Below are positions 47,580 to 57,999 of a DNA stretch of 64,000 nucleotides, in pieces. A program made the position numbers and the translations under genes. The notes under the pieces were generated by a model, which made no database searches, was not told the DNA's origin, and worked only from the letters and a program-made list of their open reading frames with translations. This DNA comes from an uncultured Akkermansia sp. Lineage in GTDB: Bacteria; Verrucomicrobiota; Verrucomicrobiia; Verrucomicrobiales; Akkermansiaceae. Positions within the stretch are counted from its first letter, which is position 1, and every line of letters begins with the position of its first letter. The DNA lies in NCBI GenBank assembly GCA_947589295.1, contig CANQBZ010000002.1, positions 59,981 to 123,980 of the forward strand, written 5' to 3'.

Positions 47580-48428
47580 ATGGCCAACTTCTTCAACAAA
47601 CTTGTCGATAAACTACTCGGCGAACCCGTCATCGATTGGGATGCGCTGGAGGCCGATCTCATCTCGGCCGACATCGGCGCTGCACGCGTCGTGCGTATGC
47701 TCGGCGAGCTGCAGGCACGGGATGAGCACGATGCCTGCGAAATTGTCGACTACATCAAACAGCAACTGCGCTCCGCCTTCCCCGCCACCGCGCCTTCCCT
47801 CCCGGTTCCGCAAGATGGCCACCCCTGCATCATCTTGCTCATCGGAGTGAACGGCGCCGGCAAAACGACCACCTGCGCCAAGTTGGCTCACCTGCTGCAA
47901 AAACGCGGGGAGAGCGTGCTCGTGGCAGCGGCGGACACCTTCCGAGCGGCTGCCGTCGAGCAATTGGAGCGTTGGACCACGCGTCTCGGCATTTCCCTCT
48001 ACAAAGGGCAGCCCAACCAGGATCCCGCCTCCGTTTGCTACGAGGCGCATACCCGCGCCTTGGCTGAGAACGTGCATTACCTCATCTGCGACACGGCGGG
48101 ACGCCTGCACACGCGCCACAACCTCATGGAAGAGTTGGCTAAAATCCACCGCTCCCTCGCCAAACAGGATCCTGCCGCCTCACAAACCTGCTATCTCGTG
48201 GTGGATGCCACGACGGGCGGCAACGCTCTCCTGCAAGCACGCGAGTTCCACAAGGCAGCTGCCGTTACCGGTCTCATCATCACCAAACTGGACGGCTCGG
48301 GCAAGGGGGGCGTGGCCGTCGCCGTGCAGGATGAACTGGGAATTTCTCCGGTGTTTGTGGGCACCGGAGAGAGGGAGGACGATTTGCGTCCCTTTGATGC
48401 GCGGAGCTATGTGGACACCCTACTCTGA
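47580..48428 (+). CDS. ftsY: Signal recognition particle receptor FtsY
   Basis: LLIGVNGAGKTTTCAKLAHLLQ, VAAADTFRAAAVEQLERW, DTAGRLHTRHNLMEEL, TKLDGSGKGGVAVAV. Confidence 0.94.
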   Translation: MANFFNKLVDKLLGEPVIDWDALEADLISADIGAARVVRMLGELQARDEHDACEIVDYIKQQLRSAFPATAPSLPVPQDGHPCIILLIGVNGAGKTTTCAKLAHLLQKRGESVLVAAADTFRAAAVEQLERWTTRLGISLYKGQPNQDPASVCYEAHTRALAENVHYLICDTAGRLHTRHNLMEELAKIHRSLAKQDPAASQTCYLVVDATTGGNALLQAREFHKAAAVTGLIITKLDGSGKGGVAVAVQDELGISPVFVGTGEREDDLRPFDARSYVDTLL

Positions 48429-48451
48429 GACCGCCGCGATTATTTGCCGCC

Positions 48452-49534
48452 ATGCCAACCGTTCTGCCCATTCTCAGCGGATACACGCGCGCCGAGCTGG
48501 CGACCGCCCTGGCCGAGCTGGGAGAATGTCGCTCATTCCGTGCAACTCAAGTCATGGAATGGATTTGGGAAAAACGGGCGACGAGCTTTGAGCAGATGAG
48601 CAACCTGCCACCCGCCCTGCGCGCTGAACTCGCCAAACGCTACACCTTGCGCCCGCTGACCATCGTCCGGCGCTCACAATCCGGCGCGGGCAGCACGCGC
48701 AAACTGCTCTGCCAAATGCAGGACGGCGAGTTAGTAGAGATGGTGCTCATCCCCGCCGCTGAAGGTAGTGCAGGCGCGCGCAGCAGTCGGCTCACACTTT
48801 GCGTATCTTCTCAGGTAGGCTGCGCTTTTGGTTGTAAATTCTGCGCCAGCGGGCTGCACGGCTTCAAGCGCAACCTTTCCACCGGCGAAATCATCGGACA
48901 AATCTTTGCCGCAGAGCATGAAAGCGGGTAGCGCGTGGATAACCTCGTTTTCATGGGCATGGGCGAACCTCTTGCCAACACCGATCACTTGCTGCCGGCC
49001 CTGCGCCTCATCACCGATCGGCAAGCTCTGGGTCTCAGCCCGCGCCACATCACCATTTCCACCTCGGGCAATGTGCCGGGGCTGAACAAATTGATCGCAA
49101 GCGGCATCCCGGTGAGACTGGCCGTCTCCCTGCACGGGGCAACGGATGACGTGCGCTCGCGGATCATGCCGGTCAACCGGCGTTGGCCGCTCGCCGAACT
49201 CATCCCCGCCTTGGAGACTTGGCAAGCCAACTCCAAGCACATGCTCACGTTCGAATACATCCTGATCTCCGGCGTCAACGATGCACCGCAGCATGCGCAG
49301 GCTCTCAGCGAGCTCGCAAAAAAATTGCATGCCAAGGTCAATCTCATCCCCTACAACCCCGTGCAGGGGCTGGAGTGGCGGCGACCGACAGAAACTGCCT
49401 GCCGTGCGTTCCGGCGTACACTCCTCACCCTGCATATTCCCACCACGATGCGCTACGAAAAAGGCGCAGACATCAACGCCGCATGCGGGCAGCTCCGTCT
49501 GCAACACAGCGAGGAGACTCATCCGCCGGGTTAA
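48452..49534 (+). pseudogene. rlmN: 23S rRNA/tRNA adenine-C2 methyltransferase RlmN interrupted by an in-frame TAG at 48929-48931
   Basis: First half ends GCAFGCKFCASGLHGFKRNLSTGEIIGQIFAAEHESG*, second half in the same frame RVDNLVFMGMGEPLANTDHLLPALRLI...; 48452 and 48935 differ by 483 nt (161 codons). Confidence 0.9.
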
Positions 49535-49739
49535 CGCCCTGCTTGACTTTCCGAACCCTCGGGGGCTTTTTACGATTTGGGAAGTGAGTGGCGCTGCGCG
49601 CGAGAGGCGGAGCAAAAGCGTTATCTTTACGCGCGAATGTTCTGTCGCATTTCACTTTGCGATCTGCAATTTTTGTCGGTTTTCAAAAATGAGCTTGACA
49701 TGACGTAGCAATCTCTTATACTGCGGATAACCCGTCATC

Positions 49740-50075
49740 ATGAAAAAGATCCTCATCCCCGCTCTTATGATTGCAGCCACGGCACCCACCTTGGTTGCTG
49801 CGCCGGATATGACGCCCAATGATGTATCAAAGGACACGCTCAAGGGTATGGCAACTGACCGGCAAAAAGCTAGTATGGAAGCCCACGATAAAGCAACAGC
49901 TAAGGCTGAAGAGGAACGTGAGAAGGCCATCAAGGAGGCCAAGGAAGTGACGGAACGAAATGATGCAGGGCTGAAGAAGACCATTCAGAAGCGGCATCTC
50001 AACAGCATGCTGCCTCCCTGTGATCGCGAGCCGGAGGCTCCTAGGGAGCCGGGTGATTACCACATCCGCTACTGA
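49740..50075 (+). CDS. Small secreted hypothetical protein
   Basis: Signal peptide MKKILIPALMIAATAPTLVAA; promoter TTGACA-16-TATACT at 49695-49722. Confidence 0.7.
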   Translation: MKKILIPALMIAATAPTLVAAPDMTPNDVSKDTLKGMATDRQKASMEAHDKATAKAEEEREKAIKEAKEVTERNDAGLKKTIQKRHLNSMLPPCDREPEAPREPGDYHIRY

Positions 50076-50098
50076 CCTTCGCATCCATCGGAATTGAC

Positions 50099-50129
50099 AT
50101 GCGCGCCCCAACCGGACGCGCATTTTTTT
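50099..50129 (+). terminator. Rho-independent terminator
   Basis: ATGCGCG-ccccaaccgga-CGCGCAT followed by T-run. Confidence 0.75.
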
Positions 50130-50151
50130 GCGAGGCAATTCGCAGAACAAA

Positions 50152-50844
50152 TCACATCGGGCGGCAAACGAGTTCGACCGTGCCGTGCGGGCAGCGCGAT
50201 TCATCGCCCACAAACCGCCAGCGCAAACGATGCTCCCCCGCTGCCAACTTCATCAACGCCATAAGTTGCAGATTCCCGGCCTTCCCTGAACAACGCGGAC
50301 AACACATTCCACGCAGCCCCTCGACCACCAAACGACCGCGTCCACAGTCATGCAACTCGATCAGCAGCGCATAGACGCCCGCTTTGGCAGCACATAAAAC
50401 CACCTGAGAAGCATACCCATCCCGCTCTTCCCGCCAAGGCATGGGCAACGCCCCGCAGGGCGTGGGAGAAGAGGAAGGAAGAAGAGAACGTTCCGCTGGA
50501 CGCGTGGAACGAGATAAACGCAGACGTTTGGCTGCGGCAAGCAGCGTGCTGAACGTCACCCCGATGAACACAGCCACCCCAACGAGCAGCCAGACTTTCA
50601 CCGCCTCGTACGCCCACTCCTCATGTCCGGACACCATAGCCGTCAACACGCCCACACAAAATACCAGCATGACCCACAAACCAAAGCGCACCCCCAACAC
50701 CATGCTCGGAAACAGAGTAAAAAGCGCTGCGTAGCGGGCAAAAAGACCCAAATGGAGCGGCGTGTTGCTCAGGAATTCCGCCATCGTGAGCCGCGCGTAC
50801 ATGCGCTCCAGAGTCGCCTGGTCGGTTCGGGCATCCAATCTCAT
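50152..50844 (-). CDS. Hypothetical membrane protein with CxxC/Cys-rich C-terminus
   Basis: Two hydrophobic segments; GMCCPRCSGKAG; overlaps the start region of the upstream mutarotase stop. Confidence 0.6.
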   Translation of the reverse strand: MRLDARTDQATLERMYARLTMAEFLSNTPLHLGLFARYAALFTLFPSMVLGVRFGLWVMLVFCVGVLTAMVSGHEEWAYEAVKVWLLVGVAVFIGVTFSTLLAAAKRLRLSRSTRPAERSLLPSSSPTPCGALPMPWREERDGYASQVVLCAAKAGVYALLIELHDCGRGRLVVEGLRGMCCPRCSGKAGNLQLMALMKLAAGEHRLRWRFVGDESRCPHGTVELVCRPM

Positions 50845-51680
50845 AGCTCATGAACGCTCACGACCATGCGCAGCTCATGGTTCTCCCCGGCGTGCAAAAC
50901 CAGTTGTTCAGCAGGCGTCACAGCTGCTTCCACCGCCAAAAAGGAATGACTCGACCCCGGCTCTACATCGGCCATACCCGCCGCGCCCTCTTCCCCGGGA
51001 TTCCACACCACACAGGAAGCCGAACCGCGACGGTTTATCCGCAGGCAACGTCCCCACGCCTCGTCTCGAATGCCTATCTCGCGTTCAGCAGGCACGGGGC
51101 AGTAAATGCGGTCGATATGCCCGACAGGCGTCAACGGAGTCTCGCTATGCGGCGCCGCATCGGCAGCGTATTCCGTGAATGGGATGCCTTCCAGCCCGGT
51201 GACGCTCACGCGCTCATAATCACTCACCGCAAAATAGGAATGCAAAGCCGCGGAGAATGCCATGTCCGTCGGAGTTGACAGCGTGCGCAAAACTATCTCG
51301 AGCGCATCGCGGCGCATGTGCAGCTCATACTCGGCCGCCGGTTGTCCGGGCAAATGCAGCGCATACGCCAGACGCACCTCTCCCTGCGCCGATTCCTCGC
51401 CATGCACAAATTGCCACATGCTAATGCGAGCGAGACCGTGCGAGGGGTTGCTTTTGGGTTCAACCGGGCACTTGCCAAACCACGGCCAGCAAATGGGAAT
51501 GCCCCCGCGCAAAGCCTTGCCCTCGGCATACACGGCCGTTCCGCTCATGTAAAACACCGGCTTGCCGCCACGCGGCGTCCATCCCAACACATGCGCCCCG
51601 TACTGCGACACCTCCAACATGCCCAACGGCGTCTCCGCCCGCTGCACCGGAAAACCATGGCGTGTTTCTGTCGTTATCAC
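50841..51680 (-). CDS. D-hexose-6-phosphate mutarotase / aldose 1-epimerase family
   Basis: PVFYMSGTAVYAEGKALRGGIPICWPWFG...SNPSHGLARISMW; GTG start at 51680 preferred because the promoter -10 overlaps the upstream ATG (51698). Confidence 0.85.
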   Translation of the reverse strand: MITTETRHGFPVQRAETPLGMLEVSQYGAHVLGWTPRGGKPVFYMSGTAVYAEGKALRGGIPICWPWFGKCPVEPKSNPSHGLARISMWQFVHGEESAQGEVRLAYALHLPGQPAAEYELHMRRDALEIVLRTLSTPTDMAFSAALHSYFAVSDYERVSVTGLEGIPFTEYAADAAPHSETPLTPVGHIDRIYCPVPAEREIGIRDEAWGRCLRINRRGSASCVVWNPGEEGAAGMADVEPGSSHSFLAVEAAVTPAEQLVLHAGENHELRMVVSVHEL

Positions 51681-51686
51681 GCCGTC

Positions 51687-51716
51687 ATGATACCGCATCG
51701 CCCGACAAATTGTCAA
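51687..51716 (-). promoter_or_regulatory. Promoter of mutarotase gene, predicted leaderless from GTG
   Basis: Minus strand TTGACA-18-TATCAT, 6 nt before GTG 51680. Confidence 0.6.
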
Positions 51717-51860
51717 GTTTACCCTCGGGGCAAATCATGATGATGGCTCTAAAGCACCCCTGCATGCGTTCATAATTCGAATAAATCTACGCAAAGCAAA
51801 CATTATCAATAAATAAAAATTGCACATAGCAATCGCATGTCCCCATGCGGTTGCTCCGGG

Positions 51861-52397
51861 TCATTTGCTGCGCACATTGACAGAGCGCACGCAATTTTCG
51901 CCCATCGCTTCGTTGAGCGTGCGAATAAGCCCCTGACGTTGGCGGCGCAGCTCGAAGCGCACGGTGGGATGCGGCGCGCGGATGGTGGCGCATCCATCGC
52001 GCAAGGATACCAGCGTGGACTGCGATGCCACAAAGTCTCCCATGGCCCGCTTCCACACTCCCGCCAAAAACTCCGGTGCAAACTCTGCCTCCTGCAAATC
52101 CAGCCGACTCACCACCTCCGTAAGAACGGATGTGATGTCGCGCATGTTCGCGCCGGTGGACAGCGGAGCAACATCCCCGTACATATCCGCCTCAACCTGG
52201 CGTTTCATGCCGTCGCGACGTGTGGCGTGGCGCACCGGGCGCAGCGTGTCGTCCGGGTAGCGCACCATGTTGTAGCGCGGGGACCTGGCGGGTGGGGGAG
52301 GCGGGGTCTGCGGCTCAGTCGACGCGGCGCGGCGCCTGCGGCCGGTGGATGAAACACGGCGGCGGCGCGGCGCGGGGGACTGGTTTTCGCGGGGCAT
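51861..52397 (-). CDS. DUF721/DciA-like protein
   Basis: C-term FLAGVWKRAMGDFVASQSTLVSLRDGCATIRAPHPTVRFELRRQRQGLIRTLNEAMGE. Confidence 0.65.
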   Translation of the reverse strand: MPRENQSPAPRRRRVSSTGRRRRAASTEPQTPPPPPARSPRYNMVRYPDDTLRPVRHATRRDGMKRQVEADMYGDVAPLSTGANMRDITSVLTEVVSRLDLQEAEFAPEFLAGVWKRAMGDFVASQSTLVSLRDGCATIRAPHPTVRFELRRQRQGLIRTLNEAMGENCVRSVNVRSK

Positions 52398-52460
52398 GAG
52401 GATAACGAGAGACCCCGGGCGGCAAGAGCCCCCCGAGGTCATGCCACTTGATAAGTTAGA

Positions 52461-52694
52461 TTACTCGCCATCATCGCCGATCGCCTGGACGGGGCATCCC
52501 TCCAAAGCCTCGGTGCAGGTGGCCGTTTCGTCATCGGTGCCGGGTTGCTTTTTCACGTATGAAACACCTTCGTCATCATCGCGTGCAAAAAAGTCCGGCG
52601 CAGATTCACGGCACAGGTCGCAATCGATGCAGCTGCTGTCGACATAGAACTTGCCGGGTACGTTTTTCTCATTTTTTTCGTTTGGATCAGCCAT
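52461..52694 (-). CDS. Ferredoxin (4Fe-4S type)
   Basis: YVDSSCIDCDLCRESAPDFFARDDDEG...CTEALEGCPVQAIGDDG. Confidence 0.88.
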   Translation of the reverse strand: MADPNEKNEKNVPGKFYVDSSCIDCDLCRESAPDFFARDDDEGVSYVKKQPGTDDETATCTEALEGCPVQAIGDDGE

Positions 52695-52763
52695 AATGTG
52701 CAGGGCTCATCTCGGCCCGCAGATATTGTTTCCGATTTTTTTGCCAAATGCAACCCTTTTTTG

Positions 52764-52792
52764 TTGCAAGATAGGTTTTTTCACGGCAGAAT
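52764..52792 (+). promoter_or_regulatory. Candidate promoter of lnt, predicted leaderless
   Basis: TTGCAA-17-CAGAAT, 6 nt before ATG 52799. Confidence 0.45.
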
Positions 52793-52798
52793 GTGGAC

Positions 52799-54715
52799 AT
52801 GAACGCGCGGCGGCAGGAGCAGGTAGACCCTCCAACATCTTCAGTTTCCATGATCCCCGCTACCACATGCCGGACTTGGTGGATCGATGCGCTCATTGCC
52901 CTGACAGGTGGAGTTGTCATGGCTTTTGCCTTCCCGCCGTACGACTGGGGCAACCTGGTGTGGGTAGCGCTGCTGCCCTTGCTCAGCGTGCTTTGGCGGG
53001 GGAAAATCGGGTGGAAGCGCGGTTTTGCCATGGGGTGGCTGTACGGCATGGGCTGGTATGGGGTAAGTTTTTGGTGGATTCACGAGGTGGGATACGTCTT
53101 TGGCATTCCCCAAGCCCTATTCATGGCCGTGGCGTATGTACCGCTCATGGCGGTGTATGCCTGCCTGCCGGGACTGTGGGCGAGCTTGGCCGGCACGCTT
53201 TTGCGCCCGCGCTTGGCTCCCGCTCCCATCGACAATGCCGCCCCCCAACCCGAACGCAAAAAAAAGTGGGCCGACTGGGCGGGGGCGGATCTGCGTTCCA
53301 CCCTCCGCTGCTCCATCGGATTGGGCGCCCTCTGGGTGTGCATCGAGTGGCTTCGCGCGCACGGCACTCTAGGCTTCAGCTGGAACAGCCTCGGCTCCGC
53401 CCTGTACGGCGGTCTCTCTTTCGTCCAATGGGCGGAGTTTGTCGGCAGCTCGGCTCTCTCCTTCATCCCCGTGGCCACCTCGGTCATCATCTGGTGCGCC
53501 GTGCGACGCACGGTGATGCACTTCAAGGGCGCCGGGGTCGGCTGTCGTCCCTGGGACTTTTACGGAGCGGTGATCATGCTCTTCATGCTATTCAGCGGCG
53601 GGCTGTGGATGGCGCGACAATACGCTCCCAACACGATGCTGCGGCGACCGGAAGTTCTGCCCCTACCCGTGCTTGCCGTGCAGATCAACAAGGACCAAAC
53701 GGAGCACATCACCGAACCACGCTCCCCCGGTCAATACCGCCTCTACTTGGATTCCACCGTGCAGGCCATCGATGAGATCGCACGCGACACCATGCGCCGG
53801 GCCCAGCAGAACGAAGACATCGGCCTTACCCTGCAACTGCCCGTGTGGGTGGTCTGGCCGGAAAGCGCCCTGCCCTTCCCCTTCCTGCGGCGGGAAGACA
53901 CCTTGCAGCGTCTGCCCGACCGCATGAACGACCAATACTTGCTCACGGGCGACGCCCTTCCATTGGCACGCCAGCGCGTGCGGGAGCTGGGCGGGCAGGA
54001 TTTCGTCCTCTTCACGGGGGTGGATGAGGTCCTGCTGCAAATTGAAGGCGATGAGGTGCGCTACAGAGGCCTGCTCAATTCGCTGGCTTGCATACCAAGC
54101 GGCTTCGAGAGCATCCGCACAGCATCCAAACAGCACCTCATGCCTTTCGGCGAGTACATCCCCCTGGCGCAGGACGTCCAATGGATCGGCGAAGCCTACT
54201 CACGCATCACCGGCACCCAGGTGGGCGAGGGAATTCGCCCCGGTCGCGGCACGCAACCCATCCCCACGCCCCTGCCCGGTACGCAACAGACAATCGGGGT
54301 CATCCCGGCGGTGTGCTACGAGGACACCGTGGGCGACCTGCTGCGTCTCTTTGCGCGTCCCGGAGCTCAGGTCATCGTCAATGTCACCAATGACGGCTGG
54401 TTTCGGGAGTCCGCCTGCGGGGTGCAGCAAGCGCGCGCTGCCGCCCTGCGCTGCATCGAACTGCGCCGTTCCATGGTGCGCGCCGCCAACATGGGAGTGT
54501 GCTGCTCGATCGCGCCGAACGGTGGGGTCATCCACGCGTTGCTGAAAGGCGATGGCGCCCCGCACCTGCCGGGCTCCAGCTACGCGGTTCTTCCGGTGGA
54601 TACGCGGGCCGGTCTCACCCTTTACGCACGTTTCGGCGACTGGGCCGTCGGGCTCTGTGCGCTGCTGGTCCTGCTAGCCGCGCTGCTTCCCCGGCTGAGA
54701 CGGCACGAGGCGTAA
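52799..54715 (+). CDS. lnt: Apolipoprotein N-acyltransferase
   Basis: FPPYDWGNLVWVALLPLL; GTLGFSWNSLG; VVWPESALPFPF; LMPFGEYIPLA; VCYEDTVGDL. Confidence 0.92.
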   Translation: MNARRQEQVDPPTSSVSMIPATTCRTWWIDALIALTGGVVMAFAFPPYDWGNLVWVALLPLLSVLWRGKIGWKRGFAMGWLYGMGWYGVSFWWIHEVGYVFGIPQALFMAVAYVPLMAVYACLPGLWASLAGTLLRPRLAPAPIDNAAPQPERKKKWADWAGADLRSTLRCSIGLGALWVCIEWLRAHGTLGFSWNSLGSALYGGLSFVQWAEFVGSSALSFIPVATSVIIWCAVRRTVMHFKGAGVGCRPWDFYGAVIMLFMLFSGGLWMARQYAPNTMLRRPEVLPLPVLAVQINKDQTEHITEPRSPGQYRLYLDSTVQAIDEIARDTMRRAQQNEDIGLTLQLPVWVVWPESALPFPFLRREDTLQRLPDRMNDQYLLTGDALPLARQRVRELGGQDFVLFTGVDEVLLQIEGDEVRYRGLLNSLACIPSGFESIRTASKQHLMPFGEYIPLAQDVQWIGEAYSRITGTQVGEGIRPGRGTQPIPTPLPGTQQTIGVIPAVCYEDTVGDLLRLFARPGAQVIVNVTNDGWFRESACGVQQARAAALRCIELRRSMVRAANMGVCCSIAPNGGVIHALLKGDGAPHLPGSSYAVLPVDTRAGLTLYARFGDWAVGLCALLVLLAALLPRLRRHEA

Positions 54716-54809
54716 CGGGTTGTTTACATACTCATTGTAAACAACTTACATTTATTTTCCGAAAATTTTACTAGCAAAGCAGGCGGGTACGTGGTAGAAT
54801 AACCGCGCT

Positions 54810-56480
54810 ATGTTGTCGGACAGAACGAAAGCGGGAATCGAGAGGGCGCCGCATCGCAGTTTGATGCGCGCCACGGGAATGACGGATGAGGACATCAAGA
54901 AGCCCTTTATCGCTATTTGCAACTCCTTTAACGAAGTGATACCGGGACACGTGCACCTCAACAAGGTGGCGGAACTCATCAAGGACGAAGTACGCAAGGC
55001 CGGGGGCACCCCCATTGAGTTCAACCTCATCGGCGTGTGCGACGGGATCGCCATGGCGCACCAGGGGATGAAGTTTTCCCTCGCCAGCCGCGAACTGATC
55101 GCCGACAGCGTTGAAACCATGCTGAGCGCCCACGCATTCGACGCCTGCATCTGCATCCCGAACTGCGACAAAATTGTGCCGGGCATGCTGATGGGCGCCA
55201 TCCGCTGCAACATCCCCACGATCTTCTGCTCCGGCGGGCCCATGGCCGTCGGCAAGGGGCGCAACGGCGAAGACCTGGACCTCAACAGTGTGTTTGAAGC
55301 CGTGGCGGCCTGCACGGCGGGCAAGATTTCCGAGGATGAGCTGCACGATGTGGAGTGCCACGCCTGCCCGGGCGCCGGATCCTGCTCGGGCATGTTCACG
55401 GCGAACTCCATGAACTGCCTGTGCGAGGTCATCGGCATGGCTCTGCCGGGCAACGGCACCATCGGCGCTACGAGCGAGGAGCGCAAGGAACTTTGGCGCG
55501 CCGCCGCCCGCCGGGCGGTCGAAATGGCCCGACAAGGCGGTCCACTGCCCCGCGATCTCGTCACCATGGAGAGCATCGACAACGCATTCACCTGCGACAT
55601 GGCCATGGGCGGCTCCAGCAACACTGTGCTGCACACCCTCGCCTTCGCCCACGAAGCGGGTTTGAACTATGACCTGCGCCGCATTGATGAAATTTCCAAA
55701 CGCACGCCCAACATCTGCAAAGTGGCGCCCAGCTCCCGCTACCACATGCACGACGTGCTGCGCGCGGGCGGCATCATGACCATTCTGGCGGAAATCAACA
55801 AGATCCCCGGCGCGCTGCACACACAAGCGCTCACGGTGTCGGGCAAGACGATCGGGCAGCAGATCGAGGGACTTTCCACGCAGGACCCGGCCGTCATCCG
55901 TCCGGTGGAGAACGCCTATTCCAAGGACGGCGGACTGGCCGTGCTCTTCGGCAATTTAGCGGAGCAAGGCGCCATCGTAAAGAAGGCCGGCGTGTTGCCG
56001 GAAATGCTTGTGCACCGGGGTCCGGCGGTTATTTTCGAGAGCCAGGAGGAAGCTTGCGCCGGCATTTTGGCCGACAAAGTGAAGCCCGGCGATGTCGTCG
56101 TCATCCGCAATGAGGGTCCCAAGGGCGGACCCGGCATGCAGGAGATGCTCGCTCCCACCAGCTACATCATGGGCAAAGGCCTCGGCAACTCCGTCGCCCT
56201 CATCACCGACGGACGCTTCTCTGGCGCCACGCACGGCGCCTGCATCGGCCACGTCTCCCCGGAAGCGGCGGAGGGCGGTCTCATCGGCCTGCTGAAAGAC
56301 GGCGATATCATCTCGCTCGACATCCCCTCGCGCACGCTCAACGCCGAGCTCAGCGAGCAAGAGATTGCCGAGCGTCGCAAGAACTGGAAACCGACCATGC
56401 AGGACATTCCCAGTCGCTGGCTGAAACGCTACCGCAAACTCGCCATGAATGCCAGCAAGGGCGCTGTGCTGGAAGACTGA
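54810..56480 (+). CDS. ilvD: Dihydroxy-acid dehydratase
   Basis: [52 protein letters not shown]. Confidence 0.96.
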   Translation: MLSDRTKAGIERAPHRSLMRATGMTDEDIKKPFIAICNSFNEVIPGHVHLNKVAELIKDEVRKAGGTPIEFNLIGVCDGIAMAHQGMKFSLASRELIADSVETMLSAHAFDACICIPNCDKIVPGMLMGAIRCNIPTIFCSGGPMAVGKGRNGEDLDLNSVFEAVAACTAGKISEDELHDVECHACPGAGSCSGMFTANSMNCLCEVIGMALPGNGTIGATSEERKELWRAAARRAVEMARQGGPLPRDLVTMESIDNAFTCDMAMGGSSNTVLHTLAFAHEAGLNYDLRRIDEISKRTPNICKVAPSSRYHMHDVLRAGGIMTILAEINKIPGALHTQALTVSGKTIGQQIEGLSTQDPAVIRPVENAYSKDGGLAVLFGNLAEQGAIVKKAGVLPEMLVHRGPAVIFESQEEACAGILADKVKPGDVVVIRNEGPKGGPGMQEMLAPTSYIMGKGLGNSVALITDGRFSGATHGACIGHVSPEAAEGGLIGLLKDGDIISLDIPSRTLNAELSEQEIAERRKNWKPTMQDIPSRWLKRYRKLAMNASKGAVLED

Positions 56481-56493
56481 AATTGAAAGAGCC

Positions 56494-57984
56494 ATGAGTG
56501 AGACGACAGAAAAGGCCACGGAAAGTCGCAACCCGCTGGTGCGGTATTTTTCCGAGTTCGGCGTGCTGAAGGAATGCGGCGTCAATTTTTGGTTGACGAA
56601 CTTTATCCAATTTTTCGATGGGTTGTCGTACTTCACCCTCATCATTGTCTTTGCTCTTTTTCTGAAAGACTACTGCGGCTTTCGGGATGCGGACGCGCCG
56701 TTTTGGGTGGGCATGTACACGCTCTTCCTCTCCCTGTTCGTGTTCGCCGTCGGCACCATCTGCGATATCATCGGTCTGAAGCGCACGTATCTGGTTGGCT
56801 TCAGCATGCTCATCCTCGGTCGTCTCATCCTGGGGCTCGGCTCGGACTTCGGCATGAGCCTGCTCGACCTCTCGCAGGATCATTCGCGCTACATCGTCAT
56901 CGGCGGCATTGCCATCATGAGTTTCGGCTCGGCCTTCATGAGCCCGTGCATCTCCACCTCCATCCGCCGCTTCACCACCCTGCGCGCACGCCCCACCGGG
57001 TTCAACTTCTACTACCTCTTCATGAACATTGGAGCGCTCCTGGCGGGCGTGGCCATTGTGGACCCGATCCGCAGGTGGTTTCCCGGACCTGACGGGCTGC
57101 AGATGGTGGTCAACTTCGGCACCTGCTGCGAGGTCATCGCCTTCATCTTCACGCGCTTCGTCAACGAAAACTTTTACGCCGTCCCGGAGGAAAAGATCGC
57201 CACGTCCAAGGCGTCCTCGCGCCGTCCTTTGCAGCTCATCGGCGAAGTCATCCGCGAGCGTCCCTTCCAGAAACTGCTCATCTTCCTGGTGCTCACGCTG
57301 GGGGTGCGCCTCGTGTTCACCTTGCAATTCATGATCATGCCGCAGTACTACACGCGCACCATCGGCGACGACTTCCAGCTCGGCTTCATGAACTCGCTCA
57401 ACCCCTTCATCATCATCACCGGTCTCATTGTCATCATCCCGGTGCTCAAGTACTTCTCCACGGTGAAGCTCATGATCTGGGGCATGTCCATCTCGGCGCT
57501 CTCGCTCATCCTCATGGCCATTCCGCCGGAGTGCTACTTCATCTTCCCGGGGATCGACACGGTCAGCCAGGCCTACTTTGTCGCCATCTTTCTGCAAATT
57601 GTCATCTTTGCTTTCGGCGAATTACTCTTTTCCCCGCGCTTCACCGAGTACGTCGCGCGAGTGGCGCCCAAGGACAAAGTGGCCTCCTACATGTCGCTGG
57701 CGGGACTCCCCATGTTCATCGCCAAACCAGTAAACGGCGTGGTGGGCGGCCTGCTCGTTTCCTACATGTGCTACGATGGCATTGCGGCCAAAATCGACAC
57801 TGGTCACATCAGCTTTTGGAACTCCCCGGAGTTCATGTGGACGATCTACCTGGTCATGGCAGTGATTTCCCCGCTGGCGATCATCCTGACCAAAGGAATG
57901 TTTGTCTCCGACCATCCGGAAGATGACGCACCCGATGAAGAGGAAGAGCGCAAAGAACTCGCCACCCGCGGAGTCGAAGCATAA
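56494..57984 (+). CDS. MFS/POT-family (peptide-type) transporter
   Basis: Multi-TM protein with major facilitator motifs; GTICDIIGLKRTYLVG. Confidence 0.85.
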   Translation: MSETTEKATESRNPLVRYFSEFGVLKECGVNFWLTNFIQFFDGLSYFTLIIVFALFLKDYCGFRDADAPFWVGMYTLFLSLFVFAVGTICDIIGLKRTYLVGFSMLILGRLILGLGSDFGMSLLDLSQDHSRYIVIGGIAIMSFGSAFMSPCISTSIRRFTTLRARPTGFNFYYLFMNIGALLAGVAIVDPIRRWFPGPDGLQMVVNFGTCCEVIAFIFTRFVNENFYAVPEEKIATSKASSRRPLQLIGEVIRERPFQKLLIFLVLTLGVRLVFTLQFMIMPQYYTRTIGDDFQLGFMNSLNPFIIITGLIVIIPVLKYFSTVKLMIWGMSISALSLILMAIPPECYFIFPGIDTVSQAYFVAIFLQIVIFAFGELLFSPRFTEYVARVAPKDKVASYMSLAGLPMFIAKPVNGVVGGLLVSYMCYDGIAAKIDTGHISFWNSPEFMWTIYLVMAVISPLAIILTKGMFVSDHPEDDAPDEEEERKELATRGVEA

Positions 57985-57999
57985 CCCCCATCCCCCGCT

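Noticed and set aside
48929-48931. Recoding of TAG as sense codon (amber in rlmN and transposase)
   Set aside because: TAG is used as the normal terminal stop elsewhere (autotransporter 4483-9306 and nusB 46650-47564), and the transposase also has an in-frame TGA; ordinary nonsense mutation is simpler.
54771-55826. 351-aa minus-strand ORF
   Set aside because: Antisense to ilvD.
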